A stretch of 64,000 nucleotides of DNA from Acidimicrobiaceae bacterium (GTDB lineage: Bacteria; Actinomycetota; Acidimicrobiia; Acidimicrobiales; Ilumatobacteraceae): positions 124,001-188,000 of the forward strand of contig JADKGZ010000001.1 in the NCBI GenBank assembly GCA_016722025.1, written 5' to 3'. Positions 11,139 through 22,016 of this stretch are shown piece after piece (the stretch's first letter is position 1; each line of letters opens with the position of its first letter). The position numbers and the translations under genes are program-made. The notes beneath the pieces were generated by a model that made no database searches, was not told the origin of the DNA, and saw nothing but the letters and a program-made list of their open reading frames with translations.

Positions 11139-12286
11139 GATGCCTGCCTCGGCGCGCTGCGGCGCAGCTGATGCACTGCCTGCACCAGCACTTCCACGCC
11201 GCGGTCCACGTCGGCCGCAGTGGTGGTCGCGCCGAGCGTCAGCCGCACGGCACCCTGCGCCCGTTCGCGCGTCACGCCCATCGCCGCCAGCACGTGCGAT
11301 GGCTCCATCGCGCCCGCAGCACAGGCGGATGCCGCGCTCGCGCACACACCCGACTCGTCGAGCAGGTAGAGCAGGGCCTCGTTCTCGATGCCGTCGATGC
11401 ACAGATGCGCCGAGCCCGCGACCTTGTGAGCACGGGGCACCGTCTCGTGCACGCCGGGCAGCGCGGCGACGACGCGGTCGACCAGCTGGTCGCGCAGGGC
11501 TGCAAGGCGCGTGAGCTCGTGGGGGCGCCGAACATCGGTGAGGTGCAATGCGGCCGCCATCGCGACGATGCCCGCCACGTTGTGGGTGCCACTGCGTCGC
11601 TCGCGCTCTTGACCGCCACCGATGAGAGCAGGCTCGAAGTCGCTGCCGTCGCGCACCACCAGTGCGCCCACGCCCTTCGGCCCGCCGAACTTGTGGGCCG
11701 ACAACGCGAGGAAGTCGACGTGAGGTGTGATCGTGCGCAGATCCAGCCAACACGCCGCCTGCACCGCATCGGTGTGCAGCACCGCCTGCGGAGCATGACG
11801 ACGCACGACCCGGGCAACCCCTGCGATGTCGTTGATGGTGCCGACCTCGTTGTTGACCGTCATCACGCTGACCACCGAGACATCGGTGCTCTGCTCGAGC
11901 GCGCCGGCAAGTGCGTCGAGATCCGCTGCCCCGGTGACCGTGGTGGGCACGACGATGCCGCCGGCGCGGTGCACGCACTCGAGCACCGCATGGTGCTCGG
12001 CGGCAGGGCACACGGCGCGGCCCCCACGTCGCGCAAGCGTGCCCCTGATGGCCGTGTTGTCGGCTTCGGTGCCACCGCTCGTGAACACGACCTCACCAGG
12101 CCGGCAACCGACGACCTCGGCCATCAGCTCGCGGGCATCGTCGATGGCCTTGCGAGCCTCGCGAGCGAACCTGTGCGAGCCCGACGGATTGGCGAACTGC
12201 TCCGACAGGTACGGCATCATCGCCGCGACCGACTCCGGGTGCATGGGCGTGGTGGCCGCATGGTCGAGGTAGGTGTAGCCGGGCAT
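11135..12286 (-). CDS. Cysteine desulfurase (IscS/NifS family)
   Basis: PLP enzyme that removes sulfur from cysteine as enzyme persulfide, here probably feeding MnmA. About 383 residues. Motifs: YLDHAATTPMHP at the N-terminus, TSGGTEADN, the EHHAVLE block, the PLP Schiff-base lysine in SAHKFGGPKG, RSGTHNVAG, and the active-site Cys in SACAAGAMEPSHVL. The short loop around that Cys fits the IscS-like group I enzymes. An in-frame GTG at 12292 is an alternative start. It forms a two-gene operon with mnmA through an ATGA overlap. Iron-sulfur assembly is a possible second role. Confidence 0.95.
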   Translation of the reverse strand: MPGYTYLDHAATTPMHPESVAAMMPYLSEQFANPSGSHRFAREARKAIDDARELMAEVVGCRPGEVVFTSGGTEADNTAIRGTLARRGGRAVCPAAEHHAVLECVHRAGGIVVPTTVTGAADLDALAGALEQSTDVSVVSVMTVNNEVGTINDIAGVARVVRRHAPQAVLHTDAVQAACWLDLRTITPHVDFLALSAHKFGGPKGVGALVVRDGSDFEPALIGGGQERERRSGTHNVAGIVAMAAALHLTDVRRPHELTRLAALRDQLVDRVVAALPGVHETVPRAHKVAGSAHLCIDGIENEALLYLLDESGVCASAASACAAGAMEPSHVLAAMGVTRERAQGAVRLTLGATTTAADVDRGVEVLVQAVHQLRRSAPRQAS

Positions 12287-12340
12287 GCGCACAGGCTACG
12301 AACACGAAGCCGGGTTGCCCTCTGCACGAGCAGCGACGGC

Positions 12341-13131
12341 TCAGCGGGCGGGCTGCCAGCCAGCGGGCCGCCCAGCACCAGGTTGCCAGGCGACCGGCTG
12401 GTAGTTGGGAAGTTGCGGCGCTGGTAACGGCTGATCACGCACAACAGGTACGACTCGGGGGTGCACCGCTGCACACCATCGTGGCGCAAGGCGGCCACAC
12501 GGCCGGCGAGGTCGGTGGCCAACGAGAAGCGGGCGTCGGCAGAGAGCTCGCGATTGCGCATCAGGAACGAGCGGATCACCGTGTACTGCTCGTCGGTCAT
12601 CGCAGTCGGGTCGATGGTGGCGGCAAACCCCTCCAACCCTGGCGGCACCGGAAACCACACGGCCGGTGGCAGGCAGGTGCGCTCCGGGTCGCGGATGACG
12701 ATGGTGCCACTGATCAGATCGCCGACTCGTTGGTGGCGGGCGGTGCCGACGACGAACAGCATCCCGGTGACCCCGAGCGGCGGCAGGTAACGGTCGACGA
12801 GGCCACCCATCATCCGCAACAGCGCGTGCCGCAGCCGGATCGGGGCACCCTCGAGGGTGACCGCCCGCAGCCCCAGCGCCCGCTTGCCCACCGTGCGGCC
12901 GCGCATGAGGGTCTCGGAGAGCACCGGATACCCCATCACGACGGCGGCGAACACGACCGCGACCCCCATGTTGAACGACGAGCGGTGGCCGACCCGCCGA
13001 TCTGCAGCATCAGCAGGCCGACGAAGATGCCGAACTGGACCGCGAAGTCGATGAGGCCGGCGAACACCGCGACGCCACGCCGGCGGTCTCCACCTCGAGC
13101 ACCACCGCCTCGGGGTGACGATGCCGTCCAT
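12341..13131 (-). CDS. RDD-family membrane protein (several frameshifts)
   Basis: RDD proteins are small helical membrane proteins of unclear role. Reconstructed from three frames: MDGIVTP.. (start ATG 13131), VFAGLIDFAVQFGIFVGLLM (TM1 with the Asp of the family signature), SFNMGVAVVFAAVVMGYPVL (TM2), then RGRTVGKRALGLRAVTLEGAPI and RYLPPLGVTGMLFV, with RVGDLISGTIVIRDP closing the domain. A soluble C-terminal tail of about 100 residues is read to ..AGWQPAR. Frame breaks are near 13116 (CCCC run), 13065, 12985 and 12415. It is divergent from SpoIIM with 23 bases between starts, the same pairing as mycobacterial Rv3695/Rv3694c. Confidence 0.8.
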
Positions 13132-13154
13132 CGTCCAACTACCCTACGCAGGCA

Positions 13155-14147
13155 GTGGACATCGATGCGTTCGTCGCGACACATCAAGGCGCATGGTGGC
13201 GGCTGCAACAACTCACCGAACAGGCACGCAAGCTCACCCAGGTCTCTCCCGACGAACTGAACGAGATGGTGCACCTGTACCAGCGCAGCGGCTCCAACCT
13301 GGCGCATGCCCGCATCGAGTACGCGGCCGACTCGGCGTTGGTGAACCGGCTCACCCTCCTGGTCAGCGATGCGCACGGTGTGCTCTACGGCCAACGCGAC
13401 ACCGAGGTTCGGCGCGGCATCACTCAGTTCGCCACGGTCACGTTCCCGGCATCAATCTACGCGTTGCGCAAGTACATCCTGGTCGCCGCGCTGCTCACCT
13501 TCGTGCCCTGGGCGGTCTTCCAGATCTGGTTGTCCATCTCCCCCACTGCCTTCGACGTGGTCGCCCCCGCCGGTGCCGGCGAGCAGTACATCAACCAGGA
13601 CTTCGAGGACTACTACTCGAACCAGCCGTCGCAGAACTTCGCGACCCAGGTGTTCTTCAACAACATCCGTGTGGGTTTCCTGGCCTTCGCCGCCGGTGTC
13701 CTGCTGTGCGTGGTCACCGCCGCGCTGCTCGCCTGGAACGGCGCCAACGGTGGCATGGCCGGTGGTTTGTTCACCCACGTGGGGCAAGCCGACAAGTTCT
13801 GGGGGCTGATACTCCCGCACGGCCTGCTCGAGCTGTCCGCCGTCGTGGTGGCGGGCGCGGCTGGGCTGCGCATCGGGTGGGCACTCATCTCCCCCGGCGA
13901 CCGCCCGCGCGCTCACGCGCTCACCGACGAAGCTCGCCGCGCCGGCAGCGTGCTGGTGGGACTGGTCGTTGCGTTCCTGATGGCTGCCGTCGTGGAAGGC
14001 TTCGTCACCGGCCGCCCCTGGCCGACGGTGCTGCGAGTGGGCATCGGCATCGGTGTGTTCATGTTGTTCTGGGGCTGGACCATCGTCTACGCCATCCGGC
14101 TGCACCGGGAAGGCGCGTCGACTTCACCCCCGACGCCCCCTCTGTGA
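13155..14147 (+). CDS. SpoIIM/DUF95 family membrane protein
   Basis: 330-residue protein of the stage II sporulation protein M family. The N-terminal 95 residues are soluble and helical (VDIDAFVATHQGAWWRLQQL.. LNEMVHLYQRSGSNLAHAR). About five TM segments follow, with family blocks FFNNIRVGFLAFAAGVL and ILPHGLLELSAVVVAGAAGLRIG. In sporulating Firmicutes SpoIIM acts with peptidoglycan hydrolases at engulfment; in non-sporulating actinobacteria the gene sits with RDD, DUF58 and MoxR genes, as here. Intact. The 3' end overlaps the convergent DUF58 gene by about 24 bases. Function in this organism is unknown. Confidence 0.9.
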   Translation: MDIDAFVATHQGAWWRLQQLTEQARKLTQVSPDELNEMVHLYQRSGSNLAHARIEYAADSALVNRLTLLVSDAHGVLYGQRDTEVRRGITQFATVTFPASIYALRKYILVAALLTFVPWAVFQIWLSISPTAFDVVAPAGAGEQYINQDFEDYYSNQPSQNFATQVFFNNIRVGFLAFAAGVLLCVVTAALLAWNGANGGMAGGLFTHVGQADKFWGLILPHGLLELSAVVVAGAAGLRIGWALISPGDRPRAHALTDEARRAGSVLVGLVVAFLMAAVVEGFVTGRPWPTVLRVGIGIGVFMLFWGWTIVYAIRLHREGASTSPPTPPL

Positions 14148-15565
14148 CCGCAAGGCTCCAGTCCCGGCGCCGGTGTCGCCAATCGGGAACGATCCTTCCA
14201 CAAGCCAGGGCCCGCTACAGCGGCCGATGCCTTGATCCGCCAGATACTTGTCGACCAGTTCGACCGCCAACTGGCCGGGCTCGGCATCGACCACCATCGC
14301 CCCTGCGGCGCGCAGGCGGGCCATCCGCGACGGCGCTGGTAGAGCCTGGTTGACCGCGGCGGCCTCGCGGTACGCCTCGCTGGCCCACCCATCGGTGCGT
14401 CGCCGCCGGCCGCCCACGCAGTCACCGCCGGGTCTTGCACCGCGGCCACCACAACCAGGTGGCGGCGAGTGATGGTGGGCAACGCAGGCAGCAGCGCCTG
14501 CTCGACGACCGCCTCGACCAGATCGGTGAGCACGATGAACAGCGACCGCCGGCGGAAGCGAGCCGTGGCGTCGTTGAAGGCCACCTGGTAGGCGCTCTCG
14601 CTGTAGTCGGGCTCGAGCATGTACATCGCCTCCGCTGCGCGACCCAACTGGCTCTTGCCGTTGGTGGGTACGAGGATGCTGCGGACCTGCCGGTCGAAGG
14701 CCAGCATGCCCACCCGATCTCCCAGGCGGGTACCCACCTGCACCATCGCCAGCACCGCATCCATCGCGTGCTCCACGCGTGGCACCCCACCCACGGTGCC
14801 GGCCATCACTCGGCCGTTGTCGAGCAGCAGCACGATGTTCTGGTTGCGCTCGGCCCGGTACTGCTTCACGATCGTGCGCTGCAGGCGTACCGTCGATGGC
14901 CAGTCGATGCGCCGGAACTCGTCGTCTGGTCGGTAGTCGCGCAGCTGGTCGAACTCGGTGCCACCGCCACTGGTGCGGATGCTGCGCAGGCCCACCTCCA
15001 GCACCCGCGGCACGATCACCCGTCGCTGCACCTCCTCCCGGCTGGGGTAGGCGGGCATCACCCTCAGGCCGCCGGGCACCCCGCGGGTGGACTGGCGGGC
15101 CACGAGGTGCAGCGGGCCCTGTACGCGCACCGTGACGTCGTGGAACGGGAACCGACCGCGCCGGCTGGGGCGCAGCGCCGCTGCGCGCAGCCGGGCCCCG
15201 CTGCGCAGGCTGGCCGTGACCTGGCGGCGCTCGGCACCCAGGCTGGGCCACAACGCGTCGGTGACCGTCACCCGGGCCGGACGGTGAGAGCGGTTCTCCA
15301 CCAGCCACGTGAGCGGGAGCTGCTCGCCCAACGTGGTGGACTCGGCCACCTCACGGTGCACGTCGATCCGCTTCGGGGCGACACACAGGACGGCGTCGAT
15401 CACGAGCGCGGCGACCAGGGCGGCCTCCACCACGAGCAGCGCGATCCAGCTACGGCCCGGCCAGGCGAACAGGGCCAGCCCGGACACGGCCGTGAGCGCG
15501 GCGAACCACGCCGTGGGCACCGGGAAGGCCGGCCGGCCCGCCCTCGCGCTCGCTGGATTCGTCAC
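14124..15565 (-). CDS. DUF58 (VWA-like) membrane protein (frameshifted near C-terminus)
   Basis: About 480 residues. Two TM helices near the N-terminus (..AWFAALTAVSGLALFAW and WIALLVVEAALVAALVIDAV) are followed by a soluble domain. The DUF58 signature is clear: FDQLRDYRPDDEFRRIDW followed by LQRTIVKQYRAERNQNIVLLLD, then a von Willebrand A-like fold (DRVGMLAFDRQV). The frame shifts near 14390 (AGGDAP then GWASEAYREAAAVN), after which ..DAEPGQLAVELVDKYLA completes the domain; the last 30 residues are uncertain. The start is GTG 15565. It pairs with the adjacent MoxR ATPase; such MoxR-VWA pairs act as chaperone systems for complex assembly. Confidence 0.88.
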
Positions 15566-15584
15566 GTGGAGATCCGCCCAGTGC

Positions 15585-16570
<986 letters not shown>

Positions 16571-16638
16571 GTTGCCCCTTCGGGGTCAGTTCACGATCTC
16601 TTGCAGCTCATTGCTGAGCAATCAACCCTGCCTGGTCC

Positions 16639-17735
16639 TCACGTCTCGGTGAGCACCGCGGCCACCTGGCCCGGCGGGCACCGGGGTGCGCGGCCACCGC
16701 CGCGTCGAGCGCAGCGATCGATGTGGTGGGCGGCAGGTGGAACTGCGTGCACAGCGAGCGGTGCAGGTTGCCGCGCAGCAGCCACGCTGCGCGTTCCGCG
16801 TGGTGCGCGCGCTGCATCAGGTTGCCGGTGGCCACCACCAGCTCGCTGCCCGCGACGGGCACCTGCTCGGGTTCGCGCACGGGCCGGCCCGGCCGAATCG
16901 CTCGCGCCAACGCGAACACGACGAAGGCGATGGCCAGCTGGGCCATGGCCATCCACACACCCGGGCGCACCAGGTCGGACAAGGTGTCCTCACCGGAGCC
17001 GATGTCGGCAGTGGTCTTCGCCGCCTCCGCGCCCAGCAGCACGTCGACCCGCGAACCGTCGGCGGGCGCCAAGAGCGCTGTGGCCAGCGGGCCGTTGTCG
17101 GCGTAGCGCAGCAGCGCGTTGGTGAACAGCTCGTTGTCGCCCAACTGCACGATCAGGCCTTCTCCGCGCTGATGCACCACGGCGAACGAACCGGACTCGT
17201 CACGAAAGCACGCTTGCGACGCGGTGTCGCGGAAGCGCACCCCCGTGCGCACGAACACACCACGCAGGTGAGCGAGCGCAGCGACGTCGCACCGGTCGAG
17301 CGGGATGTTGATCTGGCCGGCGAGCTCGTTGCCGTCGAACGCCGGCAGTTCGTCGGTGACGGTGGCGACAGGGCCGATGTCGCCGGCGAGCGAGCTGAGC
17401 GGGTCGGCCATCACCACCACCCCACCGGCCTCGACGAATGCGAGTAGGTCGCGGCGTTGACCGTCGTTCAGCCGATCCTGCAGCACCAACACTCGCTGGT
17501 CGCCGCCGGGGTCGGGCGCCGACCTCACCACGGCGACCTCCGCACCTTCGTGCTGCAACAGCACGACCAACCCGCGGGTGCCACTGCCAGCCTCGCTGCG
17601 TGGGTCGAACGGCTCGGGATCCGGCTGCGCGCGCACCAGCAACAGCATGCCGACGGCCGCAACGACCAGCAGCAGCGCAGTGAGACCGACCCGGCCGCCC
17701 GTACCACCGGCCTCGGCGACTCGCCGCGGGGTCAC
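16639..17735 (-). CDS. DUF4350 domain membrane protein (3' frameshift)
   Basis: About 365 residues, matching the mycobacterial Rv3691 position and layout. One N-terminal TM helix ([18 protein letters not shown]) leads to an extracytoplasmic domain with the DUF4350 pattern ([19 protein letters not shown].. [17 protein letters not shown].. [17 protein letters not shown]). A second TM near 275 ([19 protein letters not shown]) precedes a cytoplasmic tail with [13 protein letters not shown]. The frame slips near 16684 so the true end is probably ..[12 protein letters not shown] at 16639; the unshifted frame runs on to 16608. GTG start overlaps the DUF4129 stop (GTGA). Confidence 0.85.
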
Positions 17736-18406
17736 CGGCGCACCTCGGCGGTGGCGGCCAGGACGCGCTGCTCCAGCCATTGAAAGCGATCGTCGTCGGC
17801 AGCACCCACTTCATCGTCTCCGTACCACGCTGCGTCGAAGAGATCGGCCGCAGAGTCGAACTGTTCGCTCGCCGACGGCGTCACCCTGCGCAGCTGCGCG
17901 CGCTCCTCGCCGGTCGTGCGGCCGGGGATCTCGTCGATCAGTCCTCGTCGTGCCAGCTCACCCACCAGCGCCCGGTAGCGACAACGCAACGCATCGCGAT
18001 AGCGGCCGGCACGGCGGTGCTCGTCGGCGTCGGATCGCCAGTTGGTGGGCTCGCGCGACCGATCGATTGCCACTGCGTCGCGCTCGACGATGTCGTCGTC
18101 TGCGGCCTCGTCGCTCACTTCGTCACGCCGTCTTCGACCACCACCTCTTGCCGTCGCAACCCACCGCACCAGCAGGTACAGCAGGGCGAGCACGGCAACG
18201 ACCAACAGCACCCACAGCAGCATCGAGACGAAGCTGAGGTCGAACCCGCTGCCGTCACCCGACTTCGAGGGCGGTGGCTTCAGCGGCGAGCACACCGACG
18301 GGTTGCTGCTGACCAGCTTGCACGCTTCCTCTCGGACGGCATCAGGGTCTTGGTCGACGGGGCCGAGCGGGTCGCCCGTCGAGGCCAGCAGCCGCGCGAC
18401 GATCAC
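17732..18406 (-). CDS. DUF4129 domain membrane protein
   Basis: 224 residues. A short N-terminal region, one TM helix (SMLLWVLLVVAVLALLYLLV, about residues 60-80), then a cytoplasmic domain whose final part is the DUF4129 signature: HRRAGRYRDALRCRYRALVGELARRGLI, RTTGEERAQL and FDAAWYGDDEVG. The GTG start at 18406 overlaps the stop of the upstream membrane-protein gene, and its own stop overlaps the DUF4350 start (both GTGA), so the operon is tightly coupled. DUF4129 proteins sit with transglutaminase-like or MoxR/DUF58 genes across actinobacteria; molecular role unknown. Confidence 0.88.
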   Translation of the reverse strand: MIVARLLASTGDPLGPVDQDPDAVREEACKLVSSNPSVCSPLKPPPSKSGDGSGFDLSFVSMLLWVLLVVAVLALLYLLVRWVATARGGGRRRRDEVSDEAADDDIVERDAVAIDRSREPTNWRSDADEHRRAGRYRDALRCRYRALVGELARRGLIDEIPGRTTGEERAQLRRVTPSASEQFDSAADLFDAAWYGDDEVGAADDDRFQWLEQRVLAATAEVRR

Positions 18407-19347
18407 GGCCGACGCCCGAACGCACGGTCGGCAGCAACCACCAGGTCGAGACCCTCGGCATGCACTCTGATCTGCAAGTACAGCTGGGTGGTGGCAATGG
18501 CCGTGAAGGGGATGACGACCAGGAGGGCCAGCTGGGTGGTGACACCCTGCACCAACCACATGTACGACCCGAAGGTGACGAGCCCGGTGGCCTCCGCGAG
18601 CTGCGGCAGGAACGCGATGAACGAGAACAGCAGCACGGCCAGCACCGAGCACGCGACGACGAACCCGAACGCAGCACCGAAGCGCATGCGGGCCAGGCGC
18701 CAGGAGCGGGCGATGGCGGCGACCCCGAGGCCCTCGCCCATCATGACCGGGGTCACCAGCAGCACGCAGGTGCTCAGGGTGGCGGCGGTCGGCGGCAGGA
18801 TCCAGACCAGCGCGACGAGGGTGGCGTCGTTCGCGTTGACCAGCCACAGCCCGAACAGCAGCGCCCACCAGTGGGTGATCACCCACGTGACGGCGAGCAA
18901 CGGCAGACGACGCATCACCGGTCGCACGCACTCGCCGATGCCCGGGCTGCCCCCCATCTGGTAACGCACCAGGTAGACCGCCGTGTACGCGCCGATGAGG
19001 TGGGCGGTGAACGACTGCAGTGCAATGGCGAGGAACGCAAAACCCGACTCGGCACCGATGTAACCACGATCGCCGAGCACGCTGTCGAAGGTGTCGAACC
19101 GGTCGAACGCGAGCACCGCCAAGAGCACCCCGACACCGACCATCGGCACCATGAAGACGGCCGAGCCCACCAGTACGTCGCGTGCCCGCCGTTGCAGCAC
19201 GTGCGCCGCACCGTCGATGGAGCCGAGGATCAGCCGCTCGGCACGACGCAAGCGCGGTGCCGGCCGGCCGGCCGCAGCCACCTGTGGGGCGCGCCTGGCG
19301 ACCTGCCCGCCGTCCGCCTCGGATTCGATGCCCACCCACTGGCTCAC
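18403..19347 (-). CDS. Polytopic membrane protein heading the MoxR operon
   Basis: 314 residues with about six TM helices. After a soluble N-terminus (VSQWVGIESEADGG), the segment RLILGSIDGAAHVLQRRARD precedes VLVGSAVFMVPMVGVGVLLA. The later block MMGEGLGVAAIARSWRLARMRFGAAFGFVVA resembles the membrane domain found in glycerophosphodiester phosphodiesterase-type proteins, but no phosphodiesterase domain is present. It is the first gene of the minus-strand run continuing with DUF4129, DUF4350, MoxR and DUF58. The start GTG 19347 is 90 bases from the divergent methyltransferase gene, so the operon promoter should lie between them. Confidence 0.78.
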   Translation of the reverse strand: MSQWVGIESEADGGQVARRAPQVAAAGRPAPRLRRAERLILGSIDGAAHVLQRRARDVLVGSAVFMVPMVGVGVLLAVLAFDRFDTFDSVLGDRGYIGAESGFAFLAIALQSFTAHLIGAYTAVYLVRYQMGGSPGIGECVRPVMRRLPLLAVTWVITHWWALLFGLWLVNANDATLVALVWILPPTAATLSTCVLLVTPVMMGEGLGVAAIARSWRLARMRFGAAFGFVVACSVLAVLLFSFIAFLPQLAEATGLVTFGSYMWLVQGVTTQLALLVVIPFTAIATTQLYLQIRVHAEGLDLVVAADRAFGRRP

Positions 19348-19437
19348 TCCGCCATTCTGGCCGGATTCCCCACCCGCGGCGGGTGCGCCGCACTCAACGC
19401 GTTGGCGCCGGCGCGGTCGATGGCCCAAGATGGGGCC

Positions 19438-20220
19438 ATGCGGGGCTACCACGACGCGAGCTACGGCGACTCGTTCGCCGACGTGTACGACCAGTGGTAC
19501 CACGGCATCAGCGACGTGGCGTCCACCACGCGCACGCTCGCCCAGCTGGCAGGTGGTGGGCCGGTGCTGGAGCTCGGTGTGGGTACGGGTCGCCTGGCGC
19601 TGCCGCTGGCCGCCGAGGGCGTGGAGGTGCACGGCATCGACACCAGCGAACGGATGCTTCAGCAGTTGGCCGCCAAGGACGGCGCAGCGGCGGTGCACGC
19701 AACACTCGGCGACATGGTCGACGACATGCCGGCCGGTCGATTCGCCCTGGTGTTCATCGCCTACAACACGTTCTTCAACCTGCTCACGCACGATCGCCAA
19801 CAAGCCTGCTTCCGGGCGGCAGCAACTCGCCTCGCCGATGGCGGCAGCTTCGTGGTCGAGGCCTTCGTTCCGAATCCACACCATGAGCCGGCATCCAGCA
19901 TCACGGTCAGGCCGGTCACGGCCGACCGCGTCGTGCTCAGCGTCAGCACCTCCGACACCGCCGCCCAGCGCGCCGAAGGACAGTTCGTCGACATCACCGA
20001 GAGCGATGGCGTGCGGCTGCGCCCGTGGAGCATCCGATGGGCCACGCCCGAGCAGCTCGATGCCATGGCAGCGGCAGCCGGATTGACCCTCGCCGACCGC
20101 TGGGAGTCGTTCGACCGCATGCCGTTCGGCCCGCAGAGCGAACGGCACGTGTCGGTCTTTTGCAAGGGGACCCGCGCAAATTCGAGCTCCGTCCGCCCTT
20201 CGCCTCTTGACACGCCGTAG
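19438..20220 (+). CDS. Class I SAM-dependent methyltransferase
   Basis: 260-residue methyltransferase. The SAM-binding motif I is VLELGVGTGRLALPLA (residues about 42-57), with the acidic residue in GIDTSERML (motif II) and a GRFALVFIAYNTFFNL motif IV. The substrate is not predictable; N-terminal YADSFADVYDQWY-type openings occur in many small-molecule methyltransferases of this class. An in-frame ATG 18 bases upstream (19420) is an alternative start. galT follows after 12 bases on the same strand, so they may be cotranscribed. Confidence 0.85.
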   Translation: MRGYHDASYGDSFADVYDQWYHGISDVASTTRTLAQLAGGGPVLELGVGTGRLALPLAAEGVEVHGIDTSERMLQQLAAKDGAAAVHATLGDMVDDMPAGRFALVFIAYNTFFNLLTHDRQQACFRAAATRLADGGSFVVEAFVPNPHHEPASSITVRPVTADRVVLSVSTSDTAAQRAEGQFVDITESDGVRLRPWSIRWATPEQLDAMAAAAGLTLADRWESFDRMPFGPQSERHVSVFCKGTRANSSSVRPSPLDTP

Positions 20221-20232
20221 ACTGACAGCGCT

Positions 20233-21216
20233 GTGAGCCAACTCCGTTTGAACCCGCTGACCGGGCGATGGGTCACGATCGTGGCAGATCGGGCCGAACG
20301 TCCTACCGACTTCGCACCGCGCAACGCGCAGGTCGAGTCGGATCCTGGTCGCCCCTGTCCGTTCTGCCCAGGCCACGAGGAAGCCACCTTGCCGGCGCTG
20401 GAGACTCTCGATGCCGGTGGGCACTGGCGCATGCGCGTCATCCCCAACCTCTACCCGGCCTTCGATGGCGACGAGCCGTTCGCCGTCCATCACCTCGGCC
20501 CGGTGCACGTCGAAGCAGAAGCCAGTGGCATCCACGAGGTGTTCGTGTTCACCCCGGTGCATGAAGGCGGCGCCCACCACATCTCCGACGACGATGCCGG
20601 CGACATGATGCTGATGCTGAAGCGTCGCCTGCAAGAGCACGCCGCGACCACCCACGTGCGCTACACGCAGGCCATCATCAACCACGGTCGCGAGGCCGGC
20701 GCTTCGTTGGCGCACCCTCATGGCCAGTTGCTGGGGCTGCCGTTCGTGCCCGGCGAGATCCTCGAGGAGCAGCGGGCGTTCACCCGTTTCGAAGGTGGCT
20801 GCATCCTGTGCGCCACCGTCGAGGCCGAGCTGGTCGATGGCAAGCGCGTGCTGTTCGCCACCGACGACGTGGTGTGCGTCAGCCCGTACTGGGCCGGCAC
20901 TCCCTACGAGCTGCTCATCATCCCGCGCAGCCACGACCTGCACCTCACCGACAGCGACGACACCACGCTGCGGGCGGTTGGGGTTGCCATCCGCGACTCG
21001 CTGGTGGCGTTGCGCGACATCCACGGCGACATCTCGTACAACCTGGTGTTCCACACGGCGCCGCATCACTACAACGGCTCGTACCACTGGCACGTGCACC
21101 TGTTCCCGAAGCTGGTCACCACCGCCGGGTTCGAGCGCGGCACCGGCGTGATGATCAACATCGTGCCTCCGGAAACGGCCGCTGCGCAGCTGCGCAACGT
21201 CGCCGTCAAAGCCTGA
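20233..21216 (+). CDS. galT: Galactose-1-phosphate uridylyltransferase
   Basis: Second step of the Leloir pathway: exchanges UMP between UDP-glucose and galactose-1-phosphate. 327 residues, typical length. Motifs: LNPLTGRWVTIVADRAERP at the N-terminus, zinc-binding CPFCPGHE, RVIPNLYPAF, NHGREAGASLAHPHGQ with the catalytic His in the HPH triad, and a second half with YELLIIPRSH and SYHWHVHLFPK. Start is GTG. No galK or galE is visible in the window. ADP-glucose or adenylyl-sulfate phosphorylase-like activities occur in relatives, so substrate specificity is inferred. Confidence 0.93.
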   Translation: MSQLRLNPLTGRWVTIVADRAERPTDFAPRNAQVESDPGRPCPFCPGHEEATLPALETLDAGGHWRMRVIPNLYPAFDGDEPFAVHHLGPVHVEAEASGIHEVFVFTPVHEGGAHHISDDDAGDMMLMLKRRLQEHAATTHVRYTQAIINHGREAGASLAHPHGQLLGLPFVPGEILEEQRAFTRFEGGCILCATVEAELVDGKRVLFATDDVVCVSPYWAGTPYELLIIPRSHDLHLTDSDDTTLRAVGVAIRDSLVALRDIHGDISYNLVFHTAPHHYNGSYHWHVHLFPKLVTTAGFERGTGVMINIVPPETAAAQLRNVAVKA

Positions 21217-21240
21217 TCCACACCCGCCGGCCGATACCTC

Positions 21241-21708
21241 ATGTCCGAGATCCGGGTCGCGATCGAGATCGACGCCGAACCGTCACGAGTGTGGGCCGTC
21301 GTCGAACCCGTGGAGCGTCACATCGACTGGATGCACGACGCGGTTGCGATCCGCTTCACCGGTTCGCAGACGCGCGGCGTCGGCACCGAGTTCCTGTGTG
21401 ACACCAAAGTCGGCCCGATCAAGCTGGTCGACCGGATGGAGATCACCGAGTGGGTGCCGGGCGAGGTGATGGGCGTTCGCCACACCGGCCTGGTCACCGG
21501 CAGCGGCCGCTTCACGCTCGAACCGCTGGGCGCCGCGCCCGATCAACCCGCCCGGCGCACCCGCTTCGTGTGGCAGGAGACGCTCACCTTCCCGTGGTGG
21601 CTCGGTGGCCCCATCGGCGCCTTCATCGGCGGCAAGCTGGTGCTCAGGGCCATTTGGCAGCGCAACTTGCGCGGCCTGAAGCGCCTCGTCGAGCAGCCCG
21701 CCACCTGA
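21241..21708 (+). CDS. SRPBCC/polyketide cyclase-like protein
   Basis: 155-residue single-domain protein of the START/SRPBCC fold. It opens with MSEIRVAIEIDAEPSRVWAVV, the usual first strand plus helix of the family, contains ..IDWMHDAVAIRFTGSQTRGVGTEF, and closes with the long C-terminal helix ..LRAIWQRNLRGLKRLVEQ. These proteins bind hydrophobic ligands or catalyse cyclisation or hydrolysis; the ligand is unknown. It follows galT by 24 bases on the same strand and ends 5 bases before the convergent azlD gene. Confidence 0.85.
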   Translation: MSEIRVAIEIDAEPSRVWAVVEPVERHIDWMHDAVAIRFTGSQTRGVGTEFLCDTKVGPIKLVDRMEITEWVPGEVMGVRHTGLVTGSGRFTLEPLGAAPDQPARRTRFVWQETLTFPWWLGGPIGAFIGGKLVLRAIWQRNLRGLKRLVEQPAT

Positions 21709-21713
21709 CGGGC

Positions 21714-22016
21714 TCAGGCCACCGCCCGAACGGCGGCGGTCGTTGCCGCTCCGATGACGATGACCGCGACGAGCGGCAGCTTGCGCCACGCAGCGATCGC
21801 TGCTGCGCCCACCCCCACCGCACGCGCATCGAGCTGCAGGTGCTGGCCGATGCTGAAGGTGTCCTTGACGACGATGGCTGCGATGAGCGCCGCAGGGATC
21901 AACACCAGGCAGCGATCCAGCACGGGCGGCATCTCGCGATCGCCGACCAGCACCAACCCGAGCACCTTGAAGGCGAACGCCGTGACGCCCAACGCGAACA
22001 CGAACCCCCAGCTCAT
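21714..22016 (-). CDS. azlD: AzlD-family branched-chain amino acid exporter subunit
   Basis: 100 residues with three to four hydrophobic helices (FVFALGVTAFAFKVLGLVLVG, ..LIPAALIAAIVVKDTF, ..LPLVAVIVIGAATTAAVRA). Size and pattern (GDREMPPVLDRCLVLIPAALIAAIVV) fit AzlD, the small partner of AzlC. Its ATG overlaps the azlC stop (ATGA). AzlCD export branched-chain amino acids and analogues in Bacillus; substrate here is inferred from the family. Confidence 0.88.
   Translation of the reverse strand: MSWGFVFALGVTAFAFKVLGLVLVGDREMPPVLDRCLVLIPAALIAAIVVKDTFSIGQHLQLDARAVGVGAAAIAAWRKLPLVAVIVIGAATTAAVRAVA

Noticed and set aside
10095..12011. mnmA with a long N-terminal extension
   Set aside because: The extension is the wrong frame of the cysteine desulfurase gene; mnmA begins at MKVLMALSGG.
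18403..21099. An 898-codon minus-strand ORF beyond 19347
   Set aside because: The upstream part is antisense to the methyltransferase and galT; the real gene starts at GTG 19347.
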